NCBI GenBank assembly: GCA_028287115.1
Contig: JAQBQF010000319.1
Span: forward strand, 1-33,684
From: Myxococcales bacterium
Lineage (GTDB): Bacteria > Myxococcota_A > Polyangia > Haliangiales > Haliangiaceae
DNA length: 33,684 nt
Reading direction: 5' to 3'
A program made the translations under genes and the position numbers. The notes under the pieces were generated by a model that saw only the letters and a program-made list of their open reading frames with translations, did not search any database and was not told the origin of the DNA. Of the stretch, positions 26,639-33,684 are shown piece after piece (the first letter of the stretch is position 1; every line of letters begins with the position of its first letter).

Positions 26639-27898
26639 TCAGATCCGTACGCCGATGCGCTTGCGCACGAGCCACCGCAACAACATCGCAGAGCTCGCGA
26701 GGGCAGCCGCGCTGCCGATCGCCGCGCCGGCGAGGCCGAATCGAGGGACGAGCGCGAGGTTGGTCATGCAGTTGATCGCGAGCACGACCACGACGTATCC
26801 CGTCTGCCATCCCGGCAGCCCGGCCATCAGCGGGATCGTATTGAACGGCAAGTAGGCACAGGACAGCGCGATACCGCCCATCAGGATCGCGAACGGCAAG
26901 GCTCCCGCGATGAACTCGTGCTTGCGGATCACCCACGGGATCGTCACCGGGTAGAGGCACGAGGCGACGATGCAGATCGCGACGAGCGCCGGGACGAACC
27001 AGCGGCGCGTGCGCCGGACGAGCTCCTCGACCGCGGTCTTGCGACCCTCGGCCAGATCGCGGGCAATCAGCGGGTTCACATTGTTCTGTACGACGACAGA
27101 TAGCTGCAGCGCGCCTTCCGCGAGCGCCGCGGCGAGGCTGTAGATCCCTACCTGCGCATCCGAGAGCGCGACCCCGAGCAGCCACACGTCGAGCTTCTGG
27201 TTGACCTCGAACGCGAGGGTCGCGACGACGCCGCGGGCACCGTAGCTCAGATGTTCCCGCGTCCACGCCGTCCAACCCGCGCAGCACCGCAACGCCACGG
27301 TCGACAAGAGCTCGACGATGAGCACGAGCAGGAGCCCGCCTTCGGAGAACGCCCAGATCCCTGCGAGGTGATTGGACTCGAGGTGACCCACCCACGCCGC
27401 CACCAGCCCGATCGCGATCAACGAGTAGCGCAGTGAGGTGTACACGGCGAACGCGCGCATCCGCCTCAAGCCGTTGACGACCCCGAGTAGCACCTTGTTG
27501 ATCCCGAAGAACAGAAGACCCGGCGCCGACCACAACATGCCGGTAGCGACATCATCGCTGTCGAGCCAGCGCGCGACGGGCCAGCGCAGGACGACGAATG
27601 CAACACTGCAGAGACTGCCGAGCACGACCGTCGGGACGAGCGCACCGACGACCACGGCCGCGACGCGCGCGGGATCCTCGGGCTTCGCGGCGACGGCGCG
27701 CAGCACGGAAAATTGCAAGCCGCCTGCGGCGAGCACGGCCATGATGAAGAAGGCGGCGGTGACCTGATTGAACACGCCGAGCGCCGCGGCATCCCACCAG
27801 GCTGCGATCGCGAAGTTGAGCCCGAGCCCGACCACGCCGAGCAGCACGACCGGAACGAGGTTCCAGACGATGTCGCGCTGGAGCCGCCGATCCGTCAC
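26639..27898 (-). CDS. Wzx-like lipid-linked oligosaccharide flippase
   Basis: This protein of 419 residues has about twelve TM segments and little else, the size and plan of Wzx/MATE-fold flippases in polysaccharide assembly. Typical signs are the N-terminal IVWNLVPVVLLGVVGLGLN, the repeated pattern of short polar loops, the basic patch RRTRRWF in the middle (about residue 295), and FGLAGAAIGSAAALA near the end. It would move undecaprenyl-linked repeat units across the inner membrane, fitting the GT2 and amidotransferase neighbours. The start is GTG 27898, 15 bases after the amidotransferase gene ends, so the two are likely cotranscribed. No Wzy polymerase is certain in the window, although the GT-C-like genes could supply one. 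Confidence 0.75.
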   Translation of the reverse strand: MTDRRLQRDIVWNLVPVVLLGVVGLGLNFAIAAWWDAAALGVFNQVTAAFFIMAVLAAGGLQFSVLRAVAAKPEDPARVAAVVVGALVPTVVLGSLCSVAFVVLRWPVARWLDSDDVATGMLWSAPGLLFFGINKVLLGVVNGLRRMRAFAVYTSLRYSLIAIGLVAAWVGHLESNHLAGIWAFSEGGLLLVLIVELLSTVALRCCAGWTAWTREHLSYGARGVVATLAFEVNQKLDVWLLGVALSDAQVGIYSLAAALAEGALQLSVVVQNNVNPLIARDLAEGRKTAVEELVRRTRRWFVPALVAICIVASCLYPVTIPWVIRKHEFIAGALPFAILMGGIALSCAYLPFNTIPLMAGLPGWQTGYVVVVLAINCMTNLALVPRFGLAGAAIGSAAALASSAMLLRWLVRKRIGVRI

Positions 27899-27913
27899 GC
27901 TACGCTCGCTCGA

Positions 27914-29842
27914 TCAATAGAGCTTGGGCGTCGCGTTGATGATCTGCAGCGCCTCTTCAGCGGAGAACCCGATGAGCTGGGCGTACTCGCGAATCGACGC
28001 CCACCGCGGCTTCGAGTACTCGCGGCCGCGAATCAGCGCTTCTTCGCGGGTCAGATGACCCTCGCGGACCATGTTCGACAGCATCGATTCATCTTCGGTG
28101 AAGCCGGCGATCGTCCCGTAGATATAATTGTAGAACGCCGCGGTGCCGTCGCCGATCCGCCAGGTCGTCTGCGTGTCGGTCGCGACCTCCCAGTCGTATT
28201 CGCGGCGGATCGTGCCGACGATCTCGTCCTCGTGCCACGGCAGGTAGTGATAGAGGTAGAGGAAGTCGTCCTTGACCATGAACGTTTGATAAAACGCGTT
28301 CGCGGTGTCGAGGAGCGACTCGTTGATGTACGCCGGATTCTTCAAGTAGTTCTTCGCGAAGTACCACAGCATCCCGGCCTTGTTCCGCAGCGACATGTTC
28401 GTCAGGACCATGTCGTCGTCGTCCTGCGGCACGCCCATGAGCCCGGTCTTGTAGCGGGCCTCCTCGATCAAGTTGCCGGTGCAGAAGATCACGAGCTTGA
28501 TGCCGGTCTCTTTGCGGAGCTGGCGGGCGTGCGCGTAGAACTCCTTGTCTCCGGCCATGAACAGCGTGACCATGCCGAGCTCTGGCTTCTTCAGCCACGC
28601 CTCGATGTTCTTGCGGACGTAGCGGCGCTTCGCCGTGATGTCGGCCGAGCGAATGATGTGCTCGACGCCGAGCTTGCCGCATACGCGCGCGCAATTCCGC
28701 CGCGCGAGATCGGTGACCATGCCCCAGTCGTATGTGAACGCGATCGGGTTCATCCCGAGCACCTTCTTGACGTAGTGCAGGCCATACGACGAGTCGCGTC
28801 CGCCCGAGAACGCAACGATCACATCCGGGCTGCCGTCCTTGGACCGATAAGGCTCGACGAGCTCCTCGAGCGCCTTTGCGCCCTTGGGCTGGATCGTCTT
28901 CCACGTCCGGCAATACGCGCACACGCCGTTCTCGTCGAAGGCGACGTACGGAAACGTCGACGGCAGAATGCACTTCGTGCAGCGCTTGAGACGGTCGACG
29001 TGCGAGCTGTAGTCGACGATCTCGACGTGATGACCGTTGGGCGCGTCGCCGAACGGACGCTCGTCATTGGCGGGCGCCAACGAGAACGCGCGGCGCTTCA
29101 GGCCCTCGAGCTGGATCGCGAGCGCGTGCCCAGCACGGATCTGCTCGAGCCGGCAGGTGCCGAGCTTGGCACTGAGCTGTTTCTCTTCGAGCACGCGCTG
29201 CAGGATGAACCGCTCCGACGCAAACGCGATCACGTTGCCCGCCTCGTTCGAAAGCTGGAACAGCGATCCGGTGTTGGTCGCGAGCAGCATGACGTCGAGG
29301 TTATCGAACAGCATCGCGATCGACGCCGAGCCTTCGATCTCCGCGAACGTCTCGCGCGTGGCCGCGACGAGATCGTGCGACACGTCGAGCTTCGTCCGCA
29401 ACAGGCCGGCGAGGACCTCGGTATCGAGCTCGCTCCGCGGCGCGATGGTCGGATAGCGCGCGGACAGCACGCGATCGTTGACGACGATGCCGTTGTGCAG
29501 CGCGACCGAGCCGTGAGTGATCACCGGCTGATTGTTGTCGACGTTTGACTGGGCGCCATTCGTCGCGAGTCGCGAGTGACCGGTGATCGCGACCGTCCTG
29601 CCGTGCTCGAACTTCGCGAGTGCACGATCGAGGAGCTCGTGCAGCTTCGGGTTCGCGAGAAACTCGCTGACCGAGCCGCCTTGCTTGAGCACCTGGATGT
29701 GCTCGCCGTCGTGCACCGCGATCCCGGCAGCCTCACGCCCGCGGGTTTCGGAGTGACGGAGCAGTGAGATCGCGAGCGCGCGTGCGAGGTCGCGATCGAC
29801 GCCTTGCTCGCTCGAACAGATGACACCGAAGATGCCGCACAT
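27914..29842 (-). CDS. Fusion of class II glutaminase with WbpG/PseA-like N-acetyl sugar amidotransferase
   Basis: Two enzymes are joined in 642 residues. Residues 1-270 form a class II (Ntn) glutamine amidotransferase domain: MCGIFGV with nucleophile C2 after Met removal, GHSRLATNG, LHNGIVVN and ELDTEVL. From about 285 comes an N-acetyl sugar amidotransferase with a Cys cluster CTKC...CAYC (about 287-307), an ATP PP-loop SGGRDSSYG (about 344) and FDYDWGM-like downstream motifs (FTYDWGMVTDLARRNC). WbpG-type enzymes convert a 2- or 3-acetamido group on a nucleotide sugar to acetamidino and usually draw ammonia from separate HisH/HisF-like proteins; here the glutaminase is built in. The start at 29842 is fixed by MCGIF; upstream in-frame residues are not conserved. 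The flippase gene follows. The sugar is unknown. Confidence 0.85.
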   Translation of the reverse strand: MCGIFGVICSSEQGVDRDLARALAISLLRHSETRGREAAGIAVHDGEHIQVLKQGGSVSEFLANPKLHELLDRALAKFEHGRTVAITGHSRLATNGAQSNVDNNQPVITHGSVALHNGIVVNDRVLSARYPTIAPRSELDTEVLAGLLRTKLDVSHDLVAATRETFAEIEGSASIAMLFDNLDVMLLATNTGSLFQLSNEAGNVIAFASERFILQRVLEEKQLSAKLGTCRLEQIRAGHALAIQLEGLKRRAFSLAPANDERPFGDAPNGHHVEIVDYSSHVDRLKRCTKCILPSTFPYVAFDENGVCAYCRTWKTIQPKGAKALEELVEPYRSKDGSPDVIVAFSGGRDSSYGLHYVKKVLGMNPIAFTYDWGMVTDLARRNCARVCGKLGVEHIIRSADITAKRRYVRKNIEAWLKKPELGMVTLFMAGDKEFYAHARQLRKETGIKLVIFCTGNLIEEARYKTGLMGVPQDDDDMVLTNMSLRNKAGMLWYFAKNYLKNPAYINESLLDTANAFYQTFMVKDDFLYLYHYLPWHEDEIVGTIRREYDWEVATDTQTTWRIGDGTAAFYNYIYGTIAGFTEDESMLSNMVREGHLTREEALIRGREYSKPRWASIREYAQLIGFSAEEALQIINATPKLY

Positions 29843-29894
29843 GACGTTTAGACGTGACCATACACGCCTCTGCCGCCATTGTGGATCCGTGGCG

Positions 29895-30166
29895 TGCGAC
29901 CGGTCGCGGCAGCTCTCGAACGGGTACCGGCACAGGCGATCCTCGCAGTCGGCTGGATCCCGTTCATCGCGTACGCGTGCCGGGGTCTCCGCGCACGAGA
30001 CAACGATCTCCACATTCGATGCGCGGACATGTATGGTCACGCGCAACGTCATGGCATCATCGGTGTGAGCGGTCGGTCGGTCGATTGCGATCTCCCCCGC
30101 ACCCTTGCCACGTCGCTGGTGAGGCAGCCCGAGACTCGCAACGCCGCGGAAAGGTGTCGTGTCTAG
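29895..30166 (+). pseudogene. Chimeric remnant: membrane-gene N terminus joined to amidotransferase N terminus
   Basis: The gap between the amidotransferase gene and the next gene (29843-30158) holds no full gene but two decayed copies in one + frame. At about 29899-30003 the translation ALERVPAQAILAVGWIPF, then IAYACRGL, matches the start of the WKD-motif membrane paralogues (PVQILAVGWLVFAAYAYPGL at 25640 onward). At about 30050-30163 HGIIGV...VDCDLPRTLATSLVRQPETR matches CGIFGV...VDRDLARALAISLLRHSETR of the adjacent amidotransferase, which lies on the opposite strand. The expected rest of both genes is absent. A 95-codon ORF covers both, so a tiny chimeric peptide is possible but unlikely. 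Its tail overlaps the GTG of the next gene by a few bases. Confidence 0.6.
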
Positions 30167-31508
30167 CCTGCGCGACGGGGTGCGGTATGCGGCCTATCAC
30201 GCCGCGTTGCTCGTCGCGATCTGGCTGTTCGCGATCCAGGTCTACGCCGTCGCGTTTACGGCCAGCGCGAGCGTCGCCTGGCTCGCGCTCGACCTGGCGG
30301 TGATCGCGGGCACGCTCGTGGTGGTGCACCGGAACCGCGAGCACCTGGGGCTCGGTTCGCTCGGCGAGGCCAAGCTCGTCAAGCTCGCCGGACTCGTCTG
30401 CGTCTCGCTCGCCTGTGTCGCGGCATCGCAGTGGGTCATTGTCGATCTCGACGTCCGGTCACTCGACGAGAACAACTACCTCTCGACGCTACGTGCCGGC
30501 CACATCGTGCGCGACGGCTTCGCGCCGTTCAACATGCGGTGGCTCGAACCCGTGCTCGCCGGCGTCGGCGTGCTGCCGGTCGGCGACGCCGACGCCCTGA
30601 AGGCGATGAACTTCGGCGCGCTCGTCGTGACCTGTGTCTACCTCGCGCTCTTGCTGATCCGCATGCGGGTGCGCTTCAGCCATGCTGCGTTCGCGCCGGT
30701 GTTCCTGGTGTGCTCGTACCTTGGCACCTACGCGGGCACGAATCGGCTCGTCCTCGATCCGTTCAACTACGCGATGTTCGTGGTGCTGTTCCACGTGCTG
30801 CTTCGCCGCGAGCACTGGAAATACTTTCCGTGGCTTCTGCTGATCGCGGCGTTCAACTCCGAGAAGGCGATCTACTGGGTGCCGGTGTTCGGCGCGGTCG
30901 CCTGGCTCGATACCCGACGCCTGCGCGATGCCGTGGTGTTGACGCTGCGCTACGGCACGCCGACCGTGCTCTACCTGGTCACACTCGCCTTCTACGTGCG
31001 TCGTTCGCAGACGGAGAACGGCCCGTTATTCTTGCAGAACGTCTACTTCATGTCGTTCACGTGGCTCCATCCGAAGATCACGAACGAAACCGTCCGCGCG
31101 AACAACTTCCAGATCCTGTGGTTTCCTTTCGGAGCGTTCACGATGTACACGTTGCTCGGGCTCGCGTCGTGCAAGCGTGCGCTGCGACCGTTCGTGTTGC
31201 TGCTGATCCCGGTATTCTTGCAAGCGCTGATCGGGCACGACACGTCGCGCATGATCGCGTACGCGTTCATCGTCTACCTGCCGTTCGGGTACCTGTACCT
31301 CGCCCGCGCGCTGCATGACCTGCCGCGCATCATCGGAAGGATCGCGTTCGCGCTCCTCGTCGTGCTCGCGATCGCAGAGTCGTATCTGCTGCCACTCGCG
31401 GACAAGCTCGGTCGCACCGTTGTAGGAGCCAAGTTCTACTTGTCGTTCGCCGACGTGATCGTCGCCGCCGCATTCGTAGCGCTGCATCTGCTCGTCTATG
31501 ACGAGTAA
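30159..31508 (+). CDS. Multi-TM GT-C-like membrane protein
   Basis: This product of 449 residues has about ten TM segments, from AALLVAIWLFAIQVYAVAF to VIVAAAFVALHLLVY. The first large external loop contains DLDVRSLDENNYLSTLRAGHIVRDGFAPFNMRWLEP (landmarks DVRSLDENNY and FNMRWLEP), with Asp/Glu/Asn residues where GT-C enzymes bind carrier-linked sugars. Later loops have GTNRLVLDPFNYAMF and NSEKAIYWVPVFG. I cannot name a family; polymerase or glycosyltransferase are both possible. It starts at GTG 30159 with GGAAAGG (30148-30154) in front, which lies within the chimeric remnant. It heads the rightward group with the GT2 gene (39 bases downstream) and the DUF2304 gene. Confidence 0.6.
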   Translation: MSSLRDGVRYAAYHAALLVAIWLFAIQVYAVAFTASASVAWLALDLAVIAGTLVVVHRNREHLGLGSLGEAKLVKLAGLVCVSLACVAASQWVIVDLDVRSLDENNYLSTLRAGHIVRDGFAPFNMRWLEPVLAGVGVLPVGDADALKAMNFGALVVTCVYLALLLIRMRVRFSHAAFAPVFLVCSYLGTYAGTNRLVLDPFNYAMFVVLFHVLLRREHWKYFPWLLLIAAFNSEKAIYWVPVFGAVAWLDTRRLRDAVVLTLRYGTPTVLYLVTLAFYVRRSQTENGPLFLQNVYFMSFTWLHPKITNETVRANNFQILWFPFGAFTMYTLLGLASCKRALRPFVLLLIPVFLQALIGHDTSRMIAYAFIVYLPFGYLYLARALHDLPRIIGRIAFALLVVLAIAESYLLPLADKLGRTVVGAKFYLSFADVIVAAAFVALHLLVYDE

Positions 31509-31547
31509 CTGCCGCGAAATGCGGTATAGCTCGCCAAACTTTGTGAC

Positions 31548-32294
31548 ATGCGGCTCCTGATCATCATCCCCGCGTTCAACGAGCAGCAGGCGCTCAGCGG
31601 GGTGATCGCCGAGATTCGCGCGCTTCCACCCGAGGACGGCGTGGAGATCGCGATCGTCGTGATCGACGACGGCTCGAATGATCGCACGACCGAAGTGGCC
31701 CATGCGGCAGGCGCGCGCGTGGTGCGGCTGTGCCGGAACCTCGGGATTGGCGGCGCTGTTCAATCGGGCCTGCGGATCGCCCACCGCGAAGCGTTCGACT
31801 TCGCGGTTCAGCTCGACGGCGACGGCCAACATCCGCCCTCGGAGCTGCGTCGGCTTATCGGACCTGCACTCTCGGCGTCGCCGCCCGATCTGATCGTCGG
31901 CACGCGCTATCGCGACAAGGACGGTTTTCAATCGACCACCTTGCGACGGCTTGGTAGCTGGTGGTTGCGGATGATCCTTCGGATCGTCGCGCGACTTCGA
32001 ATCAGCGACCCAACATCTGGCTTTCGCGTGTACGGGCGGCGCGCACTTCGCCTGTTCGACGAAACCTACCCGTATGATTTTCCGGAACCCGAATCCCTCG
32101 CGATCGCACGCGCTGCCGGCCTCCAGATCACGGAAGTGTCGGTGACGATGAGAGAACGCCAAGGTGGCACGTCGAGCATCGCCGGCTTTCGCTCTATCTA
32201 TTACATGTTGAAGGTGACGATCGCGGTCGCACTCACATACATACGTGCGCGCGGCCGTGTTCCTAGTGACGAGGTACCCGATGCAGCAAAGTGA
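31548..32294 (+). CDS. GT2 glycosyltransferase (DPM1-like, without C-terminal TM pair)
   Basis: The 248-residue protein is a single GT-A domain: LLIIIPAFNEQQALSGV at the start, VVIDDGSNDRTTEV for the nucleotide, RNLGIGGAVQSGLR, and the metal motif DGD (D90, D92) in QLDGDGQHPP. GTRYRDKDGF and SDPTSGFRVYGRRAL follow. The C-terminal wording RQGGTSSI...SIYYMLKVTIAVAL is characteristic of GT2 proteins that work with a small DUF2304 partner, and just such a gene overlaps its 3' end by 14 bases. Probably it loads a nucleotide sugar on a polyprenyl-phosphate carrier on the cytoplasmic face. A weak final helix (MLKVTIAVALTYI) may touch the membrane. The donor sugar is unknown. Confidence 0.88.
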   Translation: MRLLIIIPAFNEQQALSGVIAEIRALPPEDGVEIAIVVIDDGSNDRTTEVAHAAGARVVRLCRNLGIGGAVQSGLRIAHREAFDFAVQLDGDGQHPPSELRRLIGPALSASPPDLIVGTRYRDKDGFQSTTLRRLGSWWLRMILRIVARLRISDPTSGFRVYGRRALRLFDETYPYDFPEPESLAIARAAGLQITEVSVTMRERQGGTSSIAGFRSIYYMLKVTIAVALTYIRARGRVPSDEVPDAAK

Positions 32295-32664
32295 AGAATA
32301 TTATCGGTTCCGCGACGGCCCCGGAAACTGGGTATTCGCCGGTGTGTGTCTCGTGATCGCACTCGTCCTGTTTCGCCTGATCGTGCGAGAGCGCATCACC
32401 CTGCAAGGCAGCATGTCGTATCTCGCGTTCGTGCTGGTGCTTGGCGCGATGGCGGTATTTCCCGACGAAGCCGGCCAGGTCGCGCACGCGCTGGGCTTCT
32501 CGACGCTCGCGAACTTCTTCTTCTGCACTGCAATCGCTGCACTCGCGATCCTCCATCTGCGCGCGCTGGTCACGTTGTCGAGCGTGCACCTGCGGTCGAT
32601 CGTGCTGACCCAGGAGCTCGCGATCCTGCAAGAGAAGCTCGAACGCTCGTTGAAGGATCGCTGA
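32281..32664 (+). CDS. DUF2304 membrane protein
   Basis: The protein has 127 residues with three TM segments (about 18-33, 43-60 and 68-90) and a C-terminal helix with heptads (SIVLTQELAILQEKLERSL). This is the size and pattern of DUF2304, whose members sit next to GT2 genes of the preceding type and probably help membrane docking or flipping of the polyprenyl product. The ATG at 32281 lies inside the upstream gene, 14 bases before its end, with GAGG in front; the two are translationally coupled. The upstream in-frame start near 32245 would extend a non-conserved, arginine-rich stretch and was not chosen. Confidence 0.8.
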   Translation: MQQSEEYYRFRDGPGNWVFAGVCLVIALVLFRLIVRERITLQGSMSYLAFVLVLGAMAVFPDEAGQVAHALGFSTLANFFFCTAIAALAILHLRALVTLSSVHLRSIVLTQELAILQEKLERSLKDR

Positions 32665-32725
32665 TACACCACCGCGGTCAGACCGTTCTTGAGGCGAGGC
32701 ACCAGCCGGAATGGTAACTTCAGGC

Positions 32726-33236
32726 ATGCGAACGGCGCCACTCCTGCTCGCGTGTGCGTGCTCGTGCTCTGACGCGGTCGACGGTCGCGGACGCGGCGGT
32801 CGCGGACGGCGCGGCGATCGCGGACGCGGATTCGTGCGCGGGCGTGGTGACGAACGGGCCGGTGGCGGGCTGCGTGCAGAATGGGCTAGCGAGCCTGTCG
32901 CTCGACGGCATGTGGACGCTAACCGGCACGATCTCGAGCTTCGGTGGTGGGATGGGGACCCTGTACTCGGCGACGATGTGGATGGCGCGTTCAGGCAGCG
33001 GCAGATGCGTGTTTGAAATCGCGTCCGCCCCGATCACCGTCATCCCCCGAGATTCGAATGTCTACATCGACGATACCTTCGCCTTTTACTCCTCGCACAC
33101 GTTCTATCCCCATACGCATACGCTCGACTGGCAACTCTGCGTGAGCGCGACGGACGGCACGCTCATATATCGCGAGCACGAGACGCTCTCGATGCCCATG
33201 AGGGATACAACCATTGATGGCGTGCTAACGCGGTAG
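32726..33236 (+). pseudogene. Secreted lipoprotein gene with apparent frameshift near its start
   Basis: An ATG at 32726 starts a lipoprotein-like signal (MRTAPLLLACACSCSDAVD) in one frame. The sequence then looks non-protein in that frame (Arg/Gly-rich), while the +1 frame gives an Asp-Ala linker (VADAAVADGAAIADADSC) and a plausible secreted body (GMWTLTGTISSFGGGMG, RCVFEIASAPI, LDWQLCVSATDGTL) up to the TAG at 33236. Such Asp-Ala linkers directly follow the lipid Cys in many Myxococcota lipoproteins. One missing or extra base between about 32770 and 32790, in a repetitive GTCGACGGTCGCGGACG-like stretch, would join the two. It may be a sequencing error, a true pseudogene, or a slippage site. 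A GTG at 32754 could also start the second frame without a signal peptide. Confidence 0.5.
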
Positions 33237-33392
33237 ACACCGTCAACGACCCCCATTCAGTAGATCTCGGGCTGGAAGTCACCATCCGCAAAGCGTCCGC
33301 AGTGACAGTCTCAAACCGTTAGATTGTGCCGCGGGCAGGACAACGATCGACGCTGGCTGTCTCAGGTAGGGCTAGGGGCGAGAGAATGGCGG
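33237..33392. other. Intergenic gap without clear signals
   Basis: This 156-base stretch lies between the frameshifted lipoprotein and the partial membrane gene. I see no hairpin followed by T residues, no clear -35/-10 pair and no RNA gene. It presumably carries the promoter of the gene at the right edge. Confidence 0.4.
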
Positions 33393-33684
33393 ATGAGACC
33401 TTTCTGGTGCCAGCCCCTGCGTGGCCGGCCCTCCGCGATCGATGACCATTCACCCGGCACACCGCTACGCGTCTATGACGGCGTCGCGGGATCGGTTACA
33501 CGTTGGCTGGTGAAGGCTGACCGCTCGACACTCATCGGGATCGCGCTGCTGTGCTCCGCCAACCTCCTCTTGGAGGTGCTGATCACCCGGTTGTTCTCGG
33601 CCACCATGTTTTACCACTTCACGTTCATGGCGGTCGGACTCGCCATGTTCGGGGTCGCTGCCAGCGGCGTCTACGTGTTCCTGC
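33393..33684 (+). CDS. Membrane protein, N-terminal part, cut by the window edge
   Basis: From ATG 33393 an open frame runs to the end of the window (97 codons, no stop). After a polar start, two hydrophobic segments appear: LIGIALLCSANLLLEVLITRL and FTFMAVGLAMFGVAASGVYVFL. The wording (LLLEVLITRLFSATMFYHFTFMAVG, landmarks LLLEVL and FYHFTF) is like the first two TM helices of the large Myxococcota membrane proteins with a spermidine-synthase-like C-terminal domain. A later start at GTG 33510 is possible and would remove the first 39 residues. The function cannot be confirmed because the rest is outside. Confidence 0.55.
   Translation, partial: MRPFWCQPLRGRPSAIDDHSPGTPLRVYDGVAGSVTRWLVKADRSTLIGIALLCSANLLLEVLITRLFSATMFYHFTFMAVGLAMFGVAASGVYVFL

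Noticed and set aside
27713..29548. 611-codon + frame opposite the flippase and amidotransferase genes
   Set aside because: The opposite strand carries complete catalytic motifs; this frame has none.
29843..30052. N-terminal extension of the amidotransferase
   Set aside because: The Ntn glutaminase needs Cys at position 2, which fixes the start at MCGIF (29842).

Overview
The window is high-GC (roughly two-thirds G+C by eye), densely coded bacterial DNA. Several traits point to Myxococcota (the former delta-proteobacteria), perhaps the Haliangium/Kofleria side: a Hanks-type Ser/Thr kinase with a C-terminal membrane anchor, a TPR-PEGA-like secreted protein, an AgmX-type C-terminal domain, PilZ/receiver fusions, lipoproteins with Asp-Ala-rich or Cys-rich linkers, and many GTG starts. 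The placement is an inference from gene families; no rRNA or tRNA is present to confirm it.

Region 1 (1-6504) holds a lone AbiEi-type antitoxin-like gene at the left edge, then four leftward genes: a polytopic membrane protein, a pseudo-receiver/PilZ/STAS-like/zinc-ribbon protein, a zinc-ribbon/coiled-coil/tail-anchor protein and a small Omp85-like barrel with a single POTRA. Region 2 (6621-8781) is a rightward, translationally coupled trio: a YbjN-like protein, a cystathionine gamma-synthase/lyase family enzyme and a VOC protein with a histone-like basic tail. Region 3 (8895-16906) contains a 1272-residue VIT/vWA/AgmX/TPR/YfaP-like lipoprotein, a leftward operon (ECF sigma factor, TPR-PEGA-like secreted protein, Ser/Thr kinase) and a two-Ig-domain lipoprotein. 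Region 4 (16903-19703) has an adenosine deaminase and three tandem small secreted proteins that share one C-terminal domain.

Region 5 (19767-32664) is a surface-glycan locus with genes on both strands: two GT2 glycosyltransferases, a GT39/ArnT-like protein, other multi-TM GT-C-like proteins (two of them adjacent paralogues), a Wzx-like flippase, a DUF2304 protein, and a fusion of a class II glutaminase with a WbpG/PseA-like N-acetyl sugar amidotransferase. The last implies amidated (acetamidino) sugars. Beside the fusion gene lies a 300-base stretch holding decayed copies of both a membrane-gene 5' end and the amidotransferase 5' end. The right edge has a probably frameshifted lipoprotein and the start of a membrane protein.

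Several convergent gene pairs meet at overlapping or nearly touching stop codons, leaving no room for intergenic terminators. The strongest candidates for something undescribed are the glutaminase-amidotransferase fusion with its neighbouring inverted remnant, the three-gene secreted family, and the composite vWA lipoprotein.
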